Positions 7,211 through 14,269 of a stretch of DNA of 17,038 bases are shown piece after piece (within the stretch, counting starts at the first letter, position 1; each line of letters begins with the position of its first letter). The position numbers were made by a program, and so were the translations under genes. Source of the stretch: SAR324 cluster bacterium (lineage in GTDB: Bacteria > SAR324 > NAC60-12); assembly GCA_028822475.1 (NCBI GenBank), contig JAPKDT010000009.1:1-17038 (forward strand). Reading direction: 5' to 3'. The notes beneath the pieces are model-generated. The model saw nothing but the letters and a program-made list of their open reading frames with translations. It did not search any database and was not told where the DNA came from.

Positions 7211-7403
7211 TTATCGATAAAAGAAATTCGCAGCAAATAAAATAATCAGTAATGGAATTCCCACTGGAAATCCTATTAGCCCAAATAAATCCTCCGGTTT
7301 TGCCAAGTTAAGTGTCCAGCCATTTTTTGCAATACGATTTGGAACCAAAGTTCTGGAATCGTCTTGACTGAAATAAATAGCTCCCTGTTTTCAGAAAGTC
7401 CAT
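7211..7403 (-). pseudogene. Small DUF5808-like membrane protein gene, broken by a one-base frameshift near its start
   Basis: On the minus strand a frame open from a TGA at 7394-7392 down to the stop at 7213-7211 encodes AIYFSQDDSR, then TLVPNRIAKNGWTLNLAKP, then a hydrophobic C-terminal helix (about LFGLIGFPVGIPLLIILFA) ending FFYR. The pattern [Y/F]F…DD.R..VP.R….GWTLN.A.P is that of DUF5808 (from memory of the family). This frame has no ATG. The only nearby ATG (7403) begins MDFLK in another frame. Removing one A from the AAAA run at 7391-7388 joins them into a 64-residue protein starting MDFLKQGAIYF. So the gene is a recent pseudogene, a run-length sequencing error, or less likely translated by slippage or from a non-ATG codon. 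It lies 34 bases upstream of the beta-hydroxyacid dehydrogenase gene, in the same direction. Confidence 0.6.
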
Positions 7404-7805
7404 TTTGCTGGGTTCTCTCACGAGTCTTTATTTATTAACTGTTAATCTTTCATCTTACATTACACACAATTAATTGTTTTACCTCTATACTCTCCTTACA
7501 TAGTTTAGTTTGTGTTATCTTTTTTACAAGTCTGATATTATTTTCAATTTGTAACATTAAAATATTTACTCGTTTTATCTGGACTTTTAGCAGCAATATT
7601 TCTTAGCCTAAGCAGTTGAGATATTTGAAATATATGTTTTTCAAGTTATGTCGTTATCGATCTTGATTAACCTCTAAAAAGTCCGAAAGCCATGACATTT
7701 GACACGAAGCGAGAAATCTCCTAGAAGATGCTAAACTAATATCATCAAGATTTCAGACTTTCAGTGAAACCATCAACATTTACACTTTCAGCATGAATAA
7801 CTAAC
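7404..7805. other. AT-rich intergenic region between the leftward and rightward gene sets
   Basis: About 400 bases with no open frame of useful length on either strand and stop codons in all frames. Apart from the ispD promoter (7699-7727), I see a near-palindrome CTTAGCCTAAG around 7602-7612 and a 7-bp inverted repeat GAAATCT / AGATTTC at 7713-7719 and 7748-7754 that straddles the likely transcription start. A tiny ATG-AAT-AAC-TAA frame (7793-7804) ends one base before the ispD GTG. A leftward promoter for the dehydrogenase operon is expected here, but I could not pick a convincing one. No riboswitch or RNA gene is recognised. Confidence 0.5.
7699..7727 (+). promoter_or_regulatory. Sigma70-type promoter upstream of ispD
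   Basis: A perfect -35 TTGACA (7699-7704), a spacer of exactly 17 bases, and -10 TAGAAG (7722-7727, 4 of 6 to TATAAT). The start would be near 7734, giving a leader of about 70 bases before the ispD GTG at 7806. It would drive ispD and, since gaps of only 29 and 23 bases follow, probably the secretin and scpA genes too. Confidence 0.55.
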
Positions 7806-8489
7806 GTGGATGCAGTTGCAGTGATTGTTGCGGCAGGTCAAGGATCCCGCATGGGGGAGCTACACAATAAATTGCTTCTTCCATTAGGAACAAGTACAAT
7901 ACTTGAGTTTAGTATTGAACCATTTTTAAAACACAAAGGAATTCGGAAGATTTTTTTGACAGTTGCTTCTCAGGATCGCCGTGTTTTTGAAAGGATTATC
8001 CCAAAAGAAGTTATTTTGGTTGAAGGCGGAAAGCGCCGTCAAGACTCAGTGCATAATGCTTTGCTGAGGGTTTTGCAGGAAAAACCGGTTCCGGAACTTG
8101 TGCTGGTACATGATGGTGCTCGTCCGTTTTGCAGTGCAGAATTAATAGACCGTATTTTGGCAGCTTCCTTTGAGCATGGAGCAGGAATTCCGGTTATACC
8201 ACTGGTGGACACAATTCGTAGGGTTACTAAGAAAAAAACTGAAGTTGTAGAGCGTAGTGAATTATTTGCAGTGCAGACACCTCAGGGCTTTCGCACTGAG
8301 TTATTAAAGGATGCTTCAATGCAGGCTGTAGCAAACAACTGGACAGTTACTGATGACGCTTCATTAGTTGAAAAATGCGGAGGCAGGGTTGCAACCGTTG
8401 AAGGCGAACCACAAAATATAAAAATCACTACTTCTGCAGATTTGGATCGGGCAGACTGGATACTAAATTCAAAAAACAATCTATCCTGA
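7806..8489 (+). CDS. ispD: 2-C-methyl-D-erythritol 4-phosphate cytidylyltransferase
   Basis: A 227-residue enzyme, the usual IspD length. It begins at GTG 7806: the nearest upstream ATG (7793) hits a stop after two codons, and the GTG start gives the standard N-terminus ending in VIVAAGQGSRMG (residues 7-17). Other family motifs are Lys22, GGKRRQDSVHNAL (74-86), VHDGARPF (101-108), VQTPQGF (156-162), TDDASLVE (182-189) and NIKITTS.DL (204-213). IspD couples CTP with methylerythritol phosphate in the MEP isoprenoid pathway in the cytoplasm. The usual partner ispF is not next to it. Instead a secretin gene follows after 29 bases. No strong Shine-Dalgarno is visible before the GTG, so translation may be modest. 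Confidence 0.93.
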   Translation: MDAVAVIVAAGQGSRMGELHNKLLLPLGTSTILEFSIEPFLKHKGIRKIFLTVASQDRRVFERIIPKEVILVEGGKRRQDSVHNALLRVLQEKPVPELVLVHDGARPFCSAELIDRILAASFEHGAGIPVIPLVDTIRRVTKKKTEVVERSELFAVQTPQGFRTELLKDASMQAVANNWTVTDDASLVEKCGGRVATVEGEPQNIKITTSADLDRADWILNSKNNLS

Positions 8490-8518
8490 AATTCAAAGTA
8501 TTTTAATAACACACATAC

Positions 8519-11254
8519 ATGATTTTCTTTTTTAGCTCTAAATCGAAGCCGTTCCGGAAACATCCCTGCTTGTCCGGATTAATTTTACTGAGCCTCTTAC
8601 TTCTTAATATTTATCAACCATTTGAGCTACAGGCGGCTAAAAAAAACAGCGGTTCAAAGGTTAGCATAAACCTGCCTCAAACAATCATCCTCAAAGAATT
8701 CATCAAAATAATTTCGGAAAAAACCGGAACAGTTTTTGTTTATGAAGAAAAGAATATGCGCGGGCAAATGTCAATCACGGCCCCGCGTAATTTCAAAGTA
8801 ACTCCTGCAGACGCATTTTTCTTCTTCGAAAAAATACTCGCCAGTCAGGGATTGGCAATGGTGCGTAAAAAAGATAGTAAAGTCGTGCAAATACTTCCTT
8901 CTGCAGACGCTCGTTTCTCCCGTTTACCGATTTCAAATGACGGTGGAAAAATCAGCGCAAAAAGCGGGAACTATGTCATGCGCCTGATTCCAATTTTTCA
9001 TTCAGACCTTAAGGGAATACAGGCGACATTACAGCCAATTTTTTCCAAGACAGGAGTCCTGCTCGTTTATGAGCCAATGAACATGTTGATTGTAATCGAT
9101 GTTGAATCCAACGTAAGCCGCATCGTGGAACTAATTGATATGCTAGACACTTCTGCACCGGAAGGTGTGGAGCAGATTGTCACTTTACAGCAAATTATAC
9201 ACAACGATGTTACAGAAATTCACAAAACAGTTTCTGAATTGTTTTCAAATTTAGTGCGTAACGGCAAGGCGACTAAATTCAAACTACTGATTGAAACTCG
9301 TTTGAATTCATTGTTTATCATCGCAAACAGTAATACCACGAAAGAGATTATTGAGTTAATTGAACAAGTTGATGTGCCGGTTGAAGGTGCAAAAACGACT
9401 ATTCATGAACTGAAATATTCTGATGCTGCAAAGCTGGTTCCGCTCATTACGACTGTTTTTCCTAAAACAACTTCAATTAAAATAGTACCCTTTGCACCTT
9501 TTAATGCACTGATAATTATTGCTAACCCAGTAACAACTCAGCAAATCATTGATCTGGTCGATCAACTTGATATTCCGCGCGGGAATCGTCAAATAATGAT
9601 GCAGCAATTAAACCATGCTTCAGCCAAAACACTGGCGCCGTTGCTTTCAACAATATTCGCAGATAAAGTGGTTGCCGGCAAAGGTGAAGGACAAACCACC
9701 TCTGGTAGTCCGGTTAAAATAATTGCTGAACCACGACTGAATGCACTGATTATCATAGCGGATCGTTTAGCAACCGATAGAGTTCTTCAGTTGATTTCAA
9801 AACTTGATACAGAGCAGGGAGCTTCCGGAGAGACACAACTAAAATTACTTCCGCTCAAAAATACATCAGCCAAACGGATGGCGAATCTGCTGACAAAAAT
9901 ATTCGCAGATCGTGTGGTTGCAGGAAAAGGTGAAGGAAATACCGCCAAGGCGAGTCCTGTTAAAATTATAGAAGAGGAACGTCTGAATTCCCTTATTATT
10001 ATAGCCGGACGGGTTGAGATAGCGATTATACTATCCTTGGTTGAACAACTCGATGTCTATCAGGACAGTGGAAAAACTCAAAGTAATTTTAAACTTTATC
10101 ATCTGCAACATGCAGTTGCAAAAGACATGGCTATCCTGCTAAAAGAAGTCACAGGAAAAATTACCGAGGTTGCACGAAATGATGAAGAGCCTCTAGTCGA
10201 AGCTAAAGCACAGACCAAAACTGCAGATTCAGGAAAACAGTCTGAGATTTCAATAAGTGCAGATGAGGCGACAAATTCTCTCTTGATATTTGCTCCGGCT
10301 CTTGCCTTCAAAACTCTGGATCAGATTATAGTTGAGCTTGATGTACCAAGAATGCAAGTTTATGTGGAAGCGCTGGTGATGGAAGTTTCGCTTTCAAAAA
10401 GTTTAGATTTAGGTATCAACTGGAAAGCCGCAGGAGCTACTAACAATAATAGAATTATTACCGGTGGATTCCCTACCGGAGGTGCCTTCACCGGAGACGC
10501 CACATCAGGAGGAACAGCGGCAATTGGAGCAGAAAGTTCTACTATTGGCGTATTGAACGGCAATACAATCAGTATTGGAGGCAAAGAATTTTTTAGCTTC
10601 GGCGCATTTGTAAAAGCAGTCCAAAACAACAATGATGTAAATGTCCTTGCAAATCCGCAATTAATGATTATCAACAATCCCCAGGAGGGTGAAGTACCAA
10701 ATATTAATGTTGTCTCTGTAGTACCGGTTTCACCAAAAACTGTGACCAGCGCGAGTAATATCACCACAAAAGAATATCAATATAAGGAAGTTGGTATCAA
10801 ACTTGAAATTAAACCGCAGATCAGTGGAGAAAATAGTATAAGGCTTGATATTGCTCAGGAGTCCAGTGATGTTGTGAACCCTGGCGCAGAAGCAATTACC
10901 ATTTTTAAGCGTACCATCAAAACCTCCGTAATTGGTGAAGATGGAGAGATTATTGTACTTGGTGGTTTGATCAAGGAAAAAATTGCACGCGACCAGAACA
11001 AAATTCCAGGTTTTGGGGATTTACCTTTGCTAGGCTGGTTGTTTCGCAGCAAGAAAGATCAATTTGAAAAAACTAACCTTTTGATTTTTATACGTCCAAC
11101 CATCATACGGACAAAAGCAGATTTGGAAAAAGTTAATAAACGTGCCAGTTCCCGTTTCAAAAAAGCAAAAGAACTTAACAAAGTCTCCAATCAAGTGCTG
11201 GAAGATATGGGGCTTCCTGAACTTTCTGATAAAGCAGAGAGTGTCACGGAATAA
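8519..11254 (+). CDS. gspD: GspD-like outer-membrane secretin with six N1-type repeats (type II secretion)
   Basis: A 911-residue protein, well above the roughly 650-710 usual for GspD. Residues 18-40 form a Sec signal peptide (LSGLILLSLLLLN…FELQA) with no lipobox. An N0 domain spans about 47-130. Six N1-type (KH-like) repeats follow near 152-212, 219-288, 293-354, 358-432, 438-513 and 523-610. Each ends in a hydrophobic strand such as RLNALIIIAD plus a helix ending LVDQLD. The C-terminal secretin beta-barrel domain is at about 611-862, with VLANPQL (709-715), a Gly/Thr-rich gate-like segment (636-690) and the hallmark IPGFGDLPLLGWLFRS (829-844). A charged tail follows. Repeats 4 and 5 are nearly the same, while repeat 6 carries a 40-residue insertion. 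The IPGFGDLPLLGWLF motif and the presence of gspM/gspN downstream favour type II secretion over type IV pilus PilQ. The extra repeats would make the periplasmic part of the channel longer (inference). Confidence 0.9.
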   Translation: MIFFFSSKSKPFRKHPCLSGLILLSLLLLNIYQPFELQAAKKNSGSKVSINLPQTIILKEFIKIISEKTGTVFVYEEKNMRGQMSITAPRNFKVTPADAFFFFEKILASQGLAMVRKKDSKVVQILPSADARFSRLPISNDGGKISAKSGNYVMRLIPIFHSDLKGIQATLQPIFSKTGVLLVYEPMNMLIVIDVESNVSRIVELIDMLDTSAPEGVEQIVTLQQIIHNDVTEIHKTVSELFSNLVRNGKATKFKLLIETRLNSLFIIANSNTTKEIIELIEQVDVPVEGAKTTIHELKYSDAAKLVPLITTVFPKTTSIKIVPFAPFNALIIIANPVTTQQIIDLVDQLDIPRGNRQIMMQQLNHASAKTLAPLLSTIFADKVVAGKGEGQTTSGSPVKIIAEPRLNALIIIADRLATDRVLQLISKLDTEQGASGETQLKLLPLKNTSAKRMANLLTKIFADRVVAGKGEGNTAKASPVKIIEEERLNSLIIIAGRVEIAIILSLVEQLDVYQDSGKTQSNFKLYHLQHAVAKDMAILLKEVTGKITEVARNDEEPLVEAKAQTKTADSGKQSEISISADEATNSLLIFAPALAFKTLDQIIVELDVPRMQVYVEALVMEVSLSKSLDLGINWKAAGATNNNRIITGGFPTGGAFTGDATSGGTAAIGAESSTIGVLNGNTISIGGKEFFSFGAFVKAVQNNNDVNVLANPQLMIINNPQEGEVPNINVVSVVPVSPKTVTSASNITTKEYQYKEVGIKLEIKPQISGENSIRLDIAQESSDVVNPGAEAITIFKRTIKTSVIGEDGEIIVLGGLIKEKIARDQNKIPGFGDLPLLGWLFRSKKDQFEKTNLLIFIRPTIIRTKADLEKVNKRASSRFKKAKELNKVSNQVLEDMGLPELSDKAESVTE
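9584..10075 (+). repeat. Tandem 246-bp duplication inside gspD (N1 repeats 4 and 5)
   Basis: Two units, 9584-9829 and 9830-10075, each 82 codons. Shared protein phrases include IFAD(K/R)VVAGKGEG, SPVKII and RLN(A/S)LIIIA, and the DNA is also clearly alike (for example ATATTCGCAGAT at 9653 and 9899). The other N1 repeats of the gene lack the VVAGKGEG loop, so this is a later duplication than the domain repeats themselves. Confidence 0.85.
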
Positions 11255-11277
11255 AAAGCCCTAACCTCCACTCATGG

Positions 11278-12147
11278 ATGAGTATGGAAACAATGGAATT
11301 TCATTCAAATAACTTAGAGTTATCTACAATTTTTCCGAATCCGGAAAATCCTCTGGAAATCAAGATTCCTTTGTTTGAAGGACCGCTTGATTTGCTACTG
11401 CATCTCATACGTAAAAAAGAAGTTTCAATTGCAGAGGTACGTCTTTCTGAATTGACTTCGTCCTATCTGGAATACCTGGAAAAACTGCAATCCATCAATC
11501 TAGATTTAGCAGGTGAATTTTTAGAAATTGCAGCTATGTTGATTTTGATTAAGTCACGTAGTTTGCTGCCCAAGTCTCCGGTTGAGATTGAAGAGTTTGA
11601 AGAAGAAGATCCGGAAGAGATTTTACGACGCCGTTTACTGGAATATCAGCATTATAAGGACGCAGCATTTGAACTAAGTTCTCTAGATATTTTAGGACGT
11701 GACGTTTTTCAACGTCCGGAAAATGTAGAACTGGTCGCGGATACTGAGGAAGCTGACCCGGAATTTGAGGATATCTCCGTTGCTGCACTGATGGAAGCAT
11801 TTGAGCGTGTGATGAAGCGGATTCCAAAAATTTCTAGATTAATAATTGAAGCTGAAACTGTACGAATAGAAGACCGTATTGAAGAACTAATTGAACTTTT
11901 CGGAAAAAAACAACACTGCCTTTTTGAAGAACTTTTTGAAAGTGACCAAGCTAGAATCTGGTTTATTGTAACTTTCATGTCAATCCTGGAAATGGTACGT
12001 TTACACCTTATCAGCATTGTGCAGGTTGATCAACTGGGAGCAATTCACTGTTCCGCCCATGAAAAATTTGAACAAAACAGTAGTGACTGGTTCCATTTGC
12101 AAAACAGCAATGAAAGTGAGGTGCATGCTCTGCTTAAAGCAAGTTAG
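11278..12147 (+). CDS. scpA: Segregation and condensation protein A (kleisin)
   Basis: A 289-residue kleisin. The N-terminal domain contains the family signature IPLFEGPLDLLLHLIRKKEV (residues 29-48), then the helix INLDLAGEFLEIAAMLILIKSRSLLP. A Glu-rich linker (EEFEEEDPEEILRRRLLEY) follows, and a C-terminal winged-helix-like part that contacts SMC. ScpA bridges the heads of the SMC dimer with ScpB to compact and segregate the chromosome. scpB, usually next to scpA, is not in the window. The gene starts 23 bases after gspD, so it is probably cotranscribed. The exact start is uncertain: ATG 11278 and 11284 are in frame and neither has a strong Shine-Dalgarno. The 25 or so residues before IKIPLFEG are not conserved in the family. 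Confidence 0.9.
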   Translation: MSMETMEFHSNNLELSTIFPNPENPLEIKIPLFEGPLDLLLHLIRKKEVSIAEVRLSELTSSYLEYLEKLQSINLDLAGEFLEIAAMLILIKSRSLLPKSPVEIEEFEEEDPEEILRRRLLEYQHYKDAAFELSSLDILGRDVFQRPENVELVADTEEADPEFEDISVAALMEAFERVMKRIPKISRLIIEAETVRIEDRIEELIELFGKKQHCLFEELFESDQARIWFIVTFMSILEMVRLHLISIVQVDQLGAIHCSAHEKFEQNSSDWFHLQNSNESEVHALLKAS

Positions 12148-12206
12148 ACCCTCGTCTTAATTTTTTCTCTGGAACAGTTGACCATTTGTTCATGAAGGAT
12201 TAAATC

Positions 12207-12245
12207 CTGAAACTTGTAGAATTTCAGCATTTTTTTATTTTTGAG
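12207..12245 (+). terminator. Weak Rho-independent terminator candidate after scpA
   Basis: The short inverted repeat CTGAAA / TTTCAG (stem 6 bp, loop 9 bases) is followed at once by CA and a T-rich tail (T7, A, T5). It is 60 bases past the scpA stop. The stem is short and AT-rich, so efficiency is doubtful, but the position between scpA and a 130-base gap fits an operon end. Confidence 0.45.
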
Positions 12246-12378
12246 CCTGCTTGAAAACATCAAGTGTATGAATCATGCATGTTTCAGTGATTCTTTAAGA
12301 AATCATTTCCTGTAGAAGAAGCTTTTGTTTCAAAATAAGCGAACAGAAAAGTAACAAACTCCAATTTACTTGCATAAA

Positions 12379-13662
12379 ATGTCCCGTATTTCACAGCTAA
12401 AACTAATATTTTTCGGGATGATATTTTTACTTTTACCAAACTTGTCCCCGGCAAATCAGTCTCCTGGACTGAAAATCATCGCAATTGTACTTTCTAAAAC
12501 ATGCCCCCTGCCCGATGGTCCGGACATGAGTATTGACTCTCCGGATTCGATTCTTAAATCCATGACTAATCCTGACTGTCCTAAACATGGTGATAACCAA
12601 TTAGTTCAAACTGCTATTGCTAATCAAGGTTCCGCACAAAAACAGGTCGGTGTTGAGATTAAAATTAAAGTAAACGCACAGGAGCTAAAAACAAAGCGGC
12701 ACCGCAAAATCTACACCATTCAGGCAGGTGACACAGCAAGGGTGTTGCATGAAATTTCTTTGGAAAATACAGGACGTTATCAAATTTCAGTCAGAATATG
12801 GGATGCGAATTTCAAACGTATTCTAGTTAACACCACCCCGGGAGATGAGCGTTATTTTTTCATCGCATCTCCGCAGGATGTTGAAACCGCCAAAACTCAA
12901 ATTGCGTCAGGAGTTGTAGTTTCAGGAAAACGCATCATATCTCCATTGAAATTTGATCCACCGGATTTACGCTGGGAATCAGTGCAGATTCTGCCAAAGC
13001 ACGCACTTCGTGGCGAAAAGCTCAGGTTACGTCTTAATTTAATGAATGCCGGTGGAGATATTGTCAAGGACATTGCTGCAAAGATTCAATATTACAATGT
13101 CAAACAACCGATGCGTAAATCTGTAATTGCCATGCCCAGTACACGAGTAATGGCTCCAGGAGAAGTAATAACTTTCGACTTGGAATACATCCTTCCGGAT
13201 GATCAACTTTTGGGTAATTACCAAATAATTGCAACAGTTGACCCTGAAAACGACATTGAAGAACTGAAGGAAAACAATAATATTACTAAATCAAACGTAA
13301 TAAAGCTAAGTGACATTAAGCTGCTTTTACCGACTGACAAATTTACCTTTGAAGAAAATGGACTCTTCCTTTTTCAGTGGGACAGTCTGGCCTTCAGTGA
13401 GTTCAAGATTCAGGTAGGTGTAGATGAAAAATTTGAAGACTCAGGATCATATTTTGATTTGCCTCAGGGAAACCGCTGGATTGCGGACAAGGAACTGGTT
13501 CCGCTGGCAGGTGAACTGCCGGGAATGGCGATGGGATTAATGAGAGTAAAAGAGAAGAATCAACTCTACTGGAGAGTGATCGGACGTCAAGCCAGCGGAC
13601 AACAGGCAATTTCCGGAATTAACAGATTCAGCATAACACCGGTTAGTTCAGATTCTTCATGA
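12379..13662 (+). CDS. Exported protein with a CARDB domain and Ig/FN3-like flanking domains, function unknown
   Basis: A 427-residue protein from ATG 12379. A TTG three codons earlier is less likely. Residues 1-25 are a signal peptide (LKLIFFGMIFLLLPNLSPA) without a lipoprotein Cys. A first beta-rich region (about 30-165) has two cysteines near its start (42 and 67) and the phrase ANQGSAQ, common in Ig-like/CARDB domains. The second domain (about 195-310) has the CARDB signature NAGG … VDPENDIEELKENNN. The third (about 315-425) contains FLFQWDSL, FKIQV and LYWRVIG, like fibronectin III-type domains in secreted proteins. CARDB domains are adhesion or protein-contact modules found on the cell surface. 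I cannot name the protein. The neighbouring type II secretion genes make it a candidate substrate or periplasmic partner, which is inference from position only. Confidence 0.7.
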   Translation: MSRISQLKLIFFGMIFLLLPNLSPANQSPGLKIIAIVLSKTCPLPDGPDMSIDSPDSILKSMTNPDCPKHGDNQLVQTAIANQGSAQKQVGVEIKIKVNAQELKTKRHRKIYTIQAGDTARVLHEISLENTGRYQISVRIWDANFKRILVNTTPGDERYFFIASPQDVETAKTQIASGVVVSGKRIISPLKFDPPDLRWESVQILPKHALRGEKLRLRLNLMNAGGDIVKDIAAKIQYYNVKQPMRKSVIAMPSTRVMAPGEVITFDLEYILPDDQLLGNYQIIATVDPENDIEELKENNNITKSNVIKLSDIKLLLPTDKFTFEENGLFLFQWDSLAFSEFKIQVGVDEKFEDSGSYFDLPQGNRWIADKELVPLAGELPGMAMGLMRVKEKNQLYWRVIGRQASGQQAISGINRFSITPVSSDSS

Positions 13663-13705
13663 TTTATTCGAACTTAGTTAAGACAGACAACAGAGTCTTC
13701 GCCTT

Positions 13706-14104
13706 ATGTTATTAAAGTTGTTTCTCGCATTTACCATTATCCCTGTTGTCGAAATCTATCTGTTGATAGAAATAGGCTCAGTTTTCGGAGTATTCACTTC
13801 AATTGCTCTGGTAGTTTTTACTGGATTTTTAGGTGCATATTTAGCCCGTATTCAGGGATTACAAACCTTATTCAGGATACAGGAAAGTTTGCGAGAAGGA
13901 CGTATGCCGTCTGCAGAACTGCTTGACGCGTTGTTAATTGGAATAGCCGGACTTGTACTTCTCACTCCAGGTTTTTTAACAGACACAGTCGGTTTTGTCC
14001 TGCTGATTCCGAGTACCAGAAATGCGATTAAATACTGGTTGCAGAGTAAAATTAAGACTCAACATATGCCTGAAAGACCGGAAGACACGATTATAGAACA
14101 GTAG
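13706..14104 (+). CDS. fxsA: FxsA family membrane protein
   Basis: A 132-residue membrane protein matching FxsA in length and layout. Hydrophobic segments lie at about 1-22, 27-47 and 72-102. The family phrases PVVEIYLLIEIG (13-24), GAYLARIQG (43-51) and LLLTPGFLTDTVGFVLLIPSTR (about 84-105) are present, followed by a short charged cytoplasmic tail. E. coli FxsA is an inner-membrane protein known for relieving exclusion of phage T7 by the F plasmid. Its everyday role is not known. It begins 43 bases after the CARDB gene. That gap contains a small inverted repeat AAGAC / GTCTT just before the ATG, and I see no terminator between the two, so they may share a transcript. Confidence 0.88.
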   Translation: MLLKLFLAFTIIPVVEIYLLIEIGSVFGVFTSIALVVFTGFLGAYLARIQGLQTLFRIQESLREGRMPSAELLDALLIGIAGLVLLTPGFLTDTVGFVLLIPSTRNAIKYWLQSKIKTQHMPERPEDTIIEQ

Positions 14105-14260
14105 AAATTCCGGCTATTTTCTCCTTCAAATCCACAAAAGCCTTCATTAAAAATCATAAATATTTAGGTTGAATATCTTGCTTTTTGGTGCAGATATGGT
14201 ACTCTGTCGGCAGGGGGTAGGTAAAATCATTTCTACTACATACAACATTTATTTAAAAAT

Positions 14261-14265
14261 GGTGA
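14261..14265 (+). promoter_or_regulatory. Ribosome binding site of gltA
   Basis: GGTGA is followed by four bases and then ATG 14270. The 165-base gap before gltA contains TTGAAT (14169) and TATGGT (14195), but their 20-base spacing is too wide for a confident promoter call. Confidence 0.5.
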
Positions 14266-14269
14266 CACC

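Noticed and set aside
10099..11052. Minus-strand open frames within gspD
   Set aside because: They are antisense shadows of a continuous, domain-rich secretin gene.
8519..11254. Secretin as type IV pilus PilQ or type III secretion secretin
   Set aside because: There is no AMIN domain and no neighbouring pilM-P genes. The IPGFGDLPLLGWLF motif together with gspM/gspN-like genes downstream fits type II better.
11549..12017. Minus-strand open frames within scpA
   Set aside because: scpA is intact and conserved across this stretch; the antisense frames have no family resemblance.
12264..12310. Hairpin-like sequences around ATGCAT and TGATTCTTTAAGAAATCA, considered as an RNA gene or riboswitch
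   Set aside because: The stems are short and AT-rich, with no recognisable conserved riboswitch core.
14169..14200. TTGAAT…TATGGT as a gltA promoter
   Set aside because: The spacing is 20 bases, outside the usual 16-18, and neither box is strong.
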